This document shows positions 5,954 through 8,909 of a DNA stretch of 8,909 nucleotides, piece by piece. The position numbers and the translations under genes are program-made. Numbering within the stretch: position 1 is the first letter of the stretch; each line of letters begins with the position of its first letter. The notes below the pieces were generated by a model. The model did not search any database. It saw only the letters and a program-made list of their open reading frames with translations, and was not told the origin of the DNA. Source of the stretch: Candidatus Kuenenbacteria bacterium CG_4_8_14_3_um_filter_39_15 (GTDB taxonomy: Bacteria; Patescibacteriota; Patescibacteriia; UBA2196; GWA2-42-15); assembly GCA_002782365.1 (NCBI GenBank), contig PFHP01000013.1:1-8909 (forward strand). Reading direction: 5' to 3'.

Positions 5954-6511
5954 ATGTCAAATCAAAAAATCGTGGCAATTTGTGGCTTAAGCGGATCTGG
6001 CAAGGATGCGGTGGCTGATTATTTAAAGGAGAAAGGCTTTGAATATACCTCGCTTTCGGACAGGATAAGGGAAGAATGTGCTTTGAGAAAATTAGCAACC
6101 CACAGAGACAATTTAATTAAAGTGGGCAACGAAATCAGAGAGAAGTTTGGGCGCGACGAGTTGGCCAAGAGGAGCTGGGAGAAAATAAAAAACAGCGCAG
6201 GCAATAAATTCGTCATTGTTAGTTTGCGCCATCCTGATGAAGTTAATTTTTTAAAAAAGCAGGCTGGGATGAAATTGATTGCGGTTGAGGCGCCAATAGA
6301 TGTCCGTTATCAAAGGAATGCCAGCCGTGGTCGGGCGGAAGATTTTGTCACTTTGGAAAAATTTAAGGAGCAGGAAACAAGAGAAAGAAGCGGTTCAGTG
6401 AATCAGCAGCAGTTGGACAGGGTAATTGCCATGGCTGATTTTAAAATTGATAATTCAGGCACATTAGAAGAGCTTAAAGAGCAGGTTGAGGAGGTATTAG
6501 CTAGAATATAG
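5954..6511 (+). CDS. P-loop nucleotide kinase-like protein (dephospho-CoA kinase/UPF0200-like)
   Basis: A 185-residue P-loop NTPase of the adenylate-kinase-like group. The Walker A motif is G11-L-S-G-S-G-K17-D18 near the N-terminus, following the strand KIVAIC. GxxGxGKD with Asp after the Lys resembles dephospho-CoA kinase and the archaeal UPF0200 proteins. The middle contains VIVSLRHPDEVNFL (a Walker B-like strand with R-H-P-D), then LIAVEAPIDVRYQRNASRGR, where arginines could form a lid, and a C-terminal strand ADFKIDNSGTLEELKEQV typical of this fold. The substrate is unknown. Being 8 bp downstream of a dCMP deaminase suggests a (deoxy)nucleoside monophosphate, but dephospho-CoA or another small molecule is possible. 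tsaB begins 2 bp after its stop, so the two are likely translated together. Confidence 0.75.
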   Translation: MSNQKIVAICGLSGSGKDAVADYLKEKGFEYTSLSDRIREECALRKLATHRDNLIKVGNEIREKFGRDELAKRSWEKIKNSAGNKFVIVSLRHPDEVNFLKKQAGMKLIAVEAPIDVRYQRNASRGRAEDFVTLEKFKEQETRERSGSVNQQQLDRVIAMADFKIDNSGTLEELKEQVEEVLARI

Positions 6512-6513
6512 AT

Positions 6514-6990
6514 ATGTATTTATTTATAAACACAGCTGGTGTGGATGAGATAATTTTGGCGCTTGCGGATGGCAAGGGCCAAATTTTAGTTAAGAAAAAT
6601 ATTAAGGCGAAATATAAGCAGTCGGAAAAATTATTATTAAATATTGATAAGATATTAAAGATATTAAAGATATTAAAGATATTAAAGATATTAAAGATAT
6701 TAAAAGATATTAAAGATATTAAAGATATTAAAGATATTAAAGATATTAAAGATATTAAAGGAATTATGGTGGTTAAAGGGCCGGGAAGTTTTACAGCCTT
6801 GAGGATTGGTCTAGCCACCGCCAATACTCTGGCTTGGGCTTTACATATTCCGATTATCGGCGTAAAGTTAACTAACAAACAAAATGAGGAATTAATAAAA
6901 ACAGGAGTTGAAAGTTTTAAAAAAATAAAAAGATTTAAACAAGTCATGCCGGAATATGGCATGGAGCCGAATATTACTCAAGTAAGTTAA
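6514..6990 (+). CDS. tsaB: Short TsaB-like t6A-modification protein with internal repeat
   Basis: TsaB partners TsaD in making N6-threonylcarbamoyladenosine at position 37 of ANN-decoding tRNAs. The N-terminal ASKHA-like strand reads MYLFINTAGVDEIILALADG. After the repeat comes the hallmark GPGSFTALRIGLATANTLAWAL starting at G89, then IPIIGV. At 158 residues it is much shorter than typical TsaB (~220-230), and it lacks most of the second lobe even though it carries about 36 repeat-encoded residues (47-82). It ends in PEYGMEPNITQVS. A short form missing the C-terminal lobe may be normal in this lineage, which is inference. The repeat lies between the helix after SEKLLLNIDK and the strand leading into GPGSFT. 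No Shine-Dalgarno sequence is visible; the gene starts 2 bp after the kinase stop. Confidence 0.85.
   Translation: MYLFINTAGVDEIILALADGKGQILVKKNIKAKYKQSEKLLLNIDKILKILKILKILKILKILKDIKDIKDIKDIKDIKDIKGIMVVKGPGSFTALRIGLATANTLAWALHIPIIGVKLTNKQNEELIKTGVESFKKIKRFKQVMPEYGMEPNITQVS
6651..6759 (+). repeat. 12-copy 9-bp tandem repeat (GATATTAAA) within tsaB
   Basis: Five perfect GATATTAAA units (6651-6695) are followed by one 10-bp unit with an extra A (6696-6705), then six more perfect 9-bp units (6706-6759). The extra base changes how the repeat is read: the first half encodes Ile-Leu-Lys triplets, the second half Asp-Ile-Lys triplets. The third frame would give Arg-Tyr-stop. Copy number can change by whole units without breaking the gene, but a single-base slip in the A-runs would. 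Confidence 0.97.
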
Positions 6991-7017
6991 TTAAGTTGAA
7001 TAAATTAAGTTTATGGC

Positions 7018-7040
7018 CAACCTGATGGGGTTGTTTTTTT
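7018..7040 (+). terminator. Intrinsic terminator after tsaB
   Basis: CAACC (7018-7022) pairs with GGTTG (7029-7033) around a six-base loop, followed by seven T (7034-7040). The stem is short but the T-run is strong. It lies 27 bp after the tsaB stop. The left arm is also part of a 10-bp inverted repeat with 7061-7070. Confidence 0.7.
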
Positions 7041-7047
7041 ATCCACA
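7039..7047 (+). promoter_or_regulatory. DnaA box (perfect TTATCCACA)
   Basis: The nine bases equal the high-affinity DnaA box consensus. The box lies just upstream of the predicted mraZ promoter -35. A second match lies in opposite orientation downstream. This is a sequence match only; binding is not shown. Confidence 0.5.
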
Positions 7048-7056
7048 GGTGTTGTG

Positions 7057-7085
7057 TTGAAGGTTGGCCAAGAGTGGTATATAAT
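7057..7085 (+). promoter_or_regulatory. Sigma70-type promoter of the mraZ (dcw) unit
   Basis: TTGAAG (7057-7062) and a perfect TATAAT (7080-7085) are 17 bp apart. The predicted start is near 7092, leaving a leader of about 190 bases before mraZ. The spacer contains the palindrome TTGGCCAA (7064-7071) and a GTGG (7074-7077). Confidence 0.7.
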
Positions 7086-7094
7086 AAAAGCATA

Positions 7095-7129
7095 GTGGGG
7101 AAAAGTGGAAAAAAGTGGATATTTCCACT
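7095..7129 (+). promoter_or_regulatory. Candidate MraZ operator: three GTGG boxes at 10-bp spacing
   Basis: GTGG occurs at 7095-7098, 7105-7108 and 7115-7118, each exactly one helical turn apart; the last two are preceded by A-runs (AAAAGTGG). An inverted CCAC lies at 7125-7128, so AGTGGA (7114-7119) and TCCACT (7124-7129) form a hairpin. Known MraZ proteins bind tandem GTGG-type repeats with about 10-bp period in front of their own gene. These boxes sit immediately downstream of the predicted start, where binding would block transcription, so autorepression is the natural inference. Confidence 0.75.
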
Positions 7130-7132
7130 GGT

Positions 7133-7141
7133 TGTGTATAA
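7133..7141 (-). promoter_or_regulatory. DnaA box (TTATACACA, reverse strand)
   Basis: On the minus strand the nine bases read TTATACACA, which fits the relaxed DnaA consensus TTATnCACA. It follows directly after the MraZ boxes. With the box at 7039-7047 it brackets the promoter and operator. A weaker one-mismatch copy (TTATCCACC, minus strand) is at 7265-7273 and overlaps the mraZ ribosome binding site. Confidence 0.4.
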
Positions 7142-7170
7142 CTTTGTTAAGCGCAGATTAATAAATAAGG

Positions 7171-7200
7171 CTATGGATATTTAAAAATCCTAGTTTTTTT
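7171..7200 (+). terminator. Terminator-like hairpin in the mraZ leader (candidate attenuator)
   Basis: CTA-t-GGAT (7171-7178) pairs with ATCC-TAG (7187-7193), with one bulged T and an eight-base AT loop, followed by seven T (7194-7200). It lies about 80 bases into the predicted leader and 81 bp before mraZ. A three-codon ORF (ATG GAT ATT TAA, 7173-7184) runs through it. The stem is weak. The remaining leader, 7201-7262, is AT-rich with nothing else I can identify. Confidence 0.4.
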
Positions 7201-7262
7201 GTATCTAATCTTCATAATCTAATATTTTTTTCCGCTAACATTGCCACATTAATTTTCCATCT

Positions 7263-7269
7263 AAGGTGG
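7263..7269 (+). promoter_or_regulatory. Shine-Dalgarno sequence of mraZ
   Basis: AAGGTGG lies 12 bp before the mraZ ATG. It is the only clear Shine-Dalgarno-like sequence in front of a gene in this window, and it supports the start at 7282. Confidence 0.6.
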
Positions 7270-7281
7270 ATAAGTACGATT

Positions 7282-7713
7282 ATGTTTTTAGGCGAATATT
7301 TACACAATGTGGATGATAAAAATAGGCTGGCGATTCCAGTTAAGTTTAGGCATGAATTTAAAAATGGCATGGTTTTGACCCGCGGGCTTGATAGTTGTTT
7401 GTTTTTATTCACTAAAAGCGATTGGGGCACTTTGGTGGATAAGATTAAACAATTGCCATTAAGCCAGGCGCGGGCTAGAAGTTTTTCCAGAATGATGCTG
7501 ATGGGTGCGATGGAAGTCAAGCTTGATAAACTGGGCCGGGTGCTTTTGCCTGATTATTTAAAGAATTATGCCGGCATTTCAAAAAAGGTGGTGATCGGAG
7601 GAGTCCTAAACAGATTAGAGATTTGGGATGAAGGCAAGTGGGAGCAATATAAAAAAGAGTCGGAAAAGAATGTGGCACGGACTGCTGAAGGGATGATGGA
7701 ATTAGGGATATAA
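7282..7713 (+). CDS. mraZ: Transcriptional regulator MraZ
   Basis: MraZ is an AbrB/SpoVT-fold DNA-binding protein that forms a ring and controls the division and cell-wall (dcw) cluster, usually including its own promoter. The 143 residues match the family. Two tandem half-repeats each carry the DNA-contact motif: DDKNRLAIPVKFR near residue 11 and DKLGRVLLPDYLK near residue 78. The first motif has Asn where many members have Gly (DDKGR). The N-terminus MFLGEYLHNVDDK is typical and fixes the start. rsmH follows after 12 bp, the normal order. Three GTGG boxes at 10-bp spacing near the promoter are a good match to its expected operator. Confidence 0.95.
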   Translation: MFLGEYLHNVDDKNRLAIPVKFRHEFKNGMVLTRGLDSCLFLFTKSDWGTLVDKIKQLPLSQARARSFSRMMLMGAMEVKLDKLGRVLLPDYLKNYAGISKKVVIGGVLNRLEIWDEGKWEQYKKESEKNVARTAEGMMELGI

Positions 7714-7725
7714 TTATTTAATGAA

Positions 7726-8625
7726 ATGGCTATTCATAAACCAGTACTATTAAAAGAGGTCATAGAGTTATTAGAGCCCAAAAGCGGCGAGAATTTTATT
7801 GATTGTAATTATGGACAGGGAGGCCATTCTAAAGCGATATTAGAGAAGATAAAACCCGGCGGCGGATTATTAGGAATAGATGCGGATTTGGATATTAAAA
7901 ATATTAAAGATATTAAGGATATTATTTTAATTAAAGATAATTTTGTAAATCTTAAGGCGATTTATGAACACAATTTTCCTTATCCAATTAGCGGCATTTT
8001 ATTTGACCTTGGTTTTTCGTCAGATCAGCTAGAAAATTCCGGCCGCGGTTTTAGTTTTTTGACCGATGAGCCGCTTGACATGAGATATAATCCTGAAGGT
8101 CAGCGCTTAACTGCTAAAGAAATTTTAAATAAATATGGCGAAAAGAGTTTAGTCAGGATTTTTAGGGAATTTGGGGAGATTGGAGAAAAATTGGCCAGAA
8201 AAATGGCGCGAGCGACTGTAGTGCGGCGAGGCAGAAGATTATTTGAAATGACCAGTGATTTGCTGGAAGTGATAGGCGCCAAGGCGGTGAGGCATAAGAA
8301 AAGGATACATCCGGCAACGCAATTTTTCCAAGCTTTGAGGATTGAGGTGAATAAAGAGTTAGATAACTTAAGGCAGACTTTGCCCCAGGCGCTTGAAATT
8401 TTAAAACCAGGCGGCAGATTGGCAGTCATCTCGTTTCATTCGTTGGAAGACAGGATTGTGAAAAATTATTTTCGCGGTTGGGCAAGGGAGGGGAGAGTGG
8501 AGTTACTAACAAAAAAGCCGTTGACCACTGGAGAAGAAGAATTAAAAAGTAATCCCAGGGCAAGGAGCGCAAAACTTCGGGCAATTAAAAAAATAGATTC
8601 TAAAGAATGTGTAAAAAATTTTTAA
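7726..8625 (+). CDS. rsmH: 16S rRNA (cytosine(1402)-N(4))-methyltransferase RsmH
   Basis: RsmH (MraW) uses S-adenosylmethionine to N4-methylate C1402 of 16S rRNA in the ribosomal decoding centre. The 299 residues are near the family norm (~310). The N-terminus AIHKPVLLKEVIELL is followed by SAM-binding motif I, FIDCNYGQGGHS (24-35), where the usual ATLGGGGHS is altered. Next come GIDAD (50-54) and DLGFSSDQLENSGRGFSF (94-111). The C-terminal part has HPATQFFQALRIEVNKEL and PGGRLAVISFHSLEDRIVK. Residues 56-68, just after the acidic SAM-binding residues, are encoded by a degenerate 9-bp repeat (DIK-NIK-DIK-DII). This segment is shorter than the helix-strand segment usually seen there. The end overlaps the next gene by 19 bp. 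Confidence 0.94.
   Translation: MAIHKPVLLKEVIELLEPKSGENFIDCNYGQGGHSKAILEKIKPGGGLLGIDADLDIKNIKDIKDIILIKDNFVNLKAIYEHNFPYPISGILFDLGFSSDQLENSGRGFSFLTDEPLDMRYNPEGQRLTAKEILNKYGEKSLVRIFREFGEIGEKLARKMARATVVRRGRRLFEMTSDLLEVIGAKAVRHKKRIHPATQFFQALRIEVNKELDNLRQTLPQALEILKPGGRLAVISFHSLEDRIVKNYFRGWAREGRVELLTKKPLTTGEEELKSNPRARSAKLRAIKKIDSKECVKNF
7891..7926 (+). repeat. Degenerate 9-bp repeat in rsmH, same unit as in tsaB
   Basis: Four consecutive 9-bp units (GATATTAAA, AATATTAAA, GATATTAAG, GATATTATT) are read in the Asp-Ile-Lys frame. The unit is identical to the tsaB tandem repeat about 1.1 kb upstream and is read in the same frame as its second half. The copies are diverged, suggesting an older expansion or a different origin. 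Confidence 0.85.
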
Positions 8626-8909
8626 AAAATAGAAAAAAAGTCAATTACCAAGCAGAAAGAAAAAAATTGGGTGGTTTTTGGAATAGGCGCGCAGGTACAG
8701 TTGTTTTAATGCTTTTAGTCGCAGTTATGGGCGTCTATTATCTGGGATTAATTAATGATAAAGCAACAGTGGGGTATAAGATATCCAAATTGCAGACAGA
8801 GGCGAGTGATTTGGCTGAAACCAACCGGAATTTAGAATTACAAATAATTGATTTGCAACAGACAGCAAGAATTGAGGAGAGAGCAAAGGGCATGGCCATG
8901 GTTCAAGCA
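8607..8909 (+). CDS. ftsL: FtsL-like cell division protein (3' truncated by window)
   Basis: The open frame from ATG 8607 runs to the last base (101 residues seen). It has a basic cytoplasmic N-terminus (KKFLKNRKKVNYQAERKK) and one membrane segment at about residues 30-50 (GTVVLMLLVAVMGVYYLGLI). A predicted coiled coil follows (about 56-92: KISKLQTEASDLAETNRNL and onward) and then IEERAKGMAM, resembling the IEERARxxLGM ending of FtsL/DivIC proteins. FtsL acts with FtsB and FtsQ in the septal divisome. The position directly after rsmH, overlapping it by 19 bp, is the classical ftsL place. Sequence similarity in this family is weak, so the name rests on topology and position. A more distal ATG at 8715 would remove most of the cytoplasmic tail. 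Confidence 0.82.
   Translation, partial: MCKKFLKNRKKVNYQAERKKLGGFWNRRAGTVVLMLLVAVMGVYYLGLINDKATVGYKISKLQTEASDLAETNRNLELQIIDLQQTARIEERAKGMAMVQA

Noticed and set aside
6651..6759. CRISPR array
   Set aside because: The units are 9-10 bp and directly contiguous, with no spacers and no cas genes.
6501..6962. Minus-strand open frame with Ile-Ser-Leu and Phe-Asn-Ile repeats
   Set aside because: It is the reverse reading of the tsaB tandem repeat; the plus strand carries the recognisable GPGSFT motif and operon context, so this is a shadow.
7014..7281. Replication origin, because of DnaA-box matches and AT-rich DNA
   Set aside because: There is no dnaA, dnaN or rpmH nearby, only two good boxes, and the region is explained by a promoter, operator and leader. 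A regulatory role is more likely.

Overview
The window looks like a piece of an AT-rich, compact genome from the Candidate Phyla Radiation (Patescibacteria, probably a Parcubacteria-type lineage). This is inferred from the following: all genes lie on the + strand and are densely packed; Shine-Dalgarno sequences are almost absent; a short TsaB-like protein is present; conserved housekeeping proteins carry low-complexity inserts; and the gene order is unusual (pheT-gyrB, then secE-nusG-[unknown]-rplK-rplA, then a dCMP deaminase/kinase/tsaB group, then mraZ-rsmH-ftsL). No lineage was confirmed by alignment. All genes read with the standard code; none of the twelve visible stop codons is TGA.

Layout. 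2-697: C-terminal end of pheT (phenylalanyl-tRNA synthetase beta chain), carrying a heptanucleotide repeat insert and an in-frame 30-bp GC-rich palindrome. 700-2802: gyrB. 2809-2867: promoter and hairpin in front of secE. 2909-3091: secE. 3096-3269: a long imperfect inverted repeat with a GC-richer folded core that fills the secE-nusG gap. 3276-3824: nusG. 3937-4221 (open upstream to 3847): a small unknown gene, possibly starting at ATA 3859. 4244-4666 rplK and 4680-5360 rplA, closed by a strong intrinsic terminator at 5368-5392.

A new promoter overlaps that terminator and reads into a dCMP deaminase (5451-5945), a P-loop nucleotide-kinase-like protein (5954-6511) and a short TsaB-like protein (6514-6990). 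The TsaB gene contains twelve copies of a 9-bp tandem unit. A terminator at 7018-7040 follows. Next comes the promoter region of the division and cell-wall (dcw) cluster, with a sigma70-like promoter, three GTGG boxes at exact 10-bp spacing just downstream of it (a classic MraZ autoregulatory operator), and two DnaA-box matches that flank it. Then follow mraZ (7282-7713), rsmH (7726-8625), which carries a degenerate version of the 9-bp repeat, and the start of an ftsL-like gene running off the window.

The window therefore holds translation and transcription core genes (PheT, NusG, L11, L1, t6A and 16S rRNA modification), Sec translocation, DNA topology, deoxynucleotide metabolism, and the start of the cell-division cluster. 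The most distinctive theme is not a gene. It is repeated invasion or expansion of short repeats and palindromes inside conserved ORFs (pheT twice, tsaB, rsmH) and in one intergenic gap, always with the reading frame kept open. Second in interest are the well-formed mraZ control region and the unknown gene inserted between nusG and rplK.
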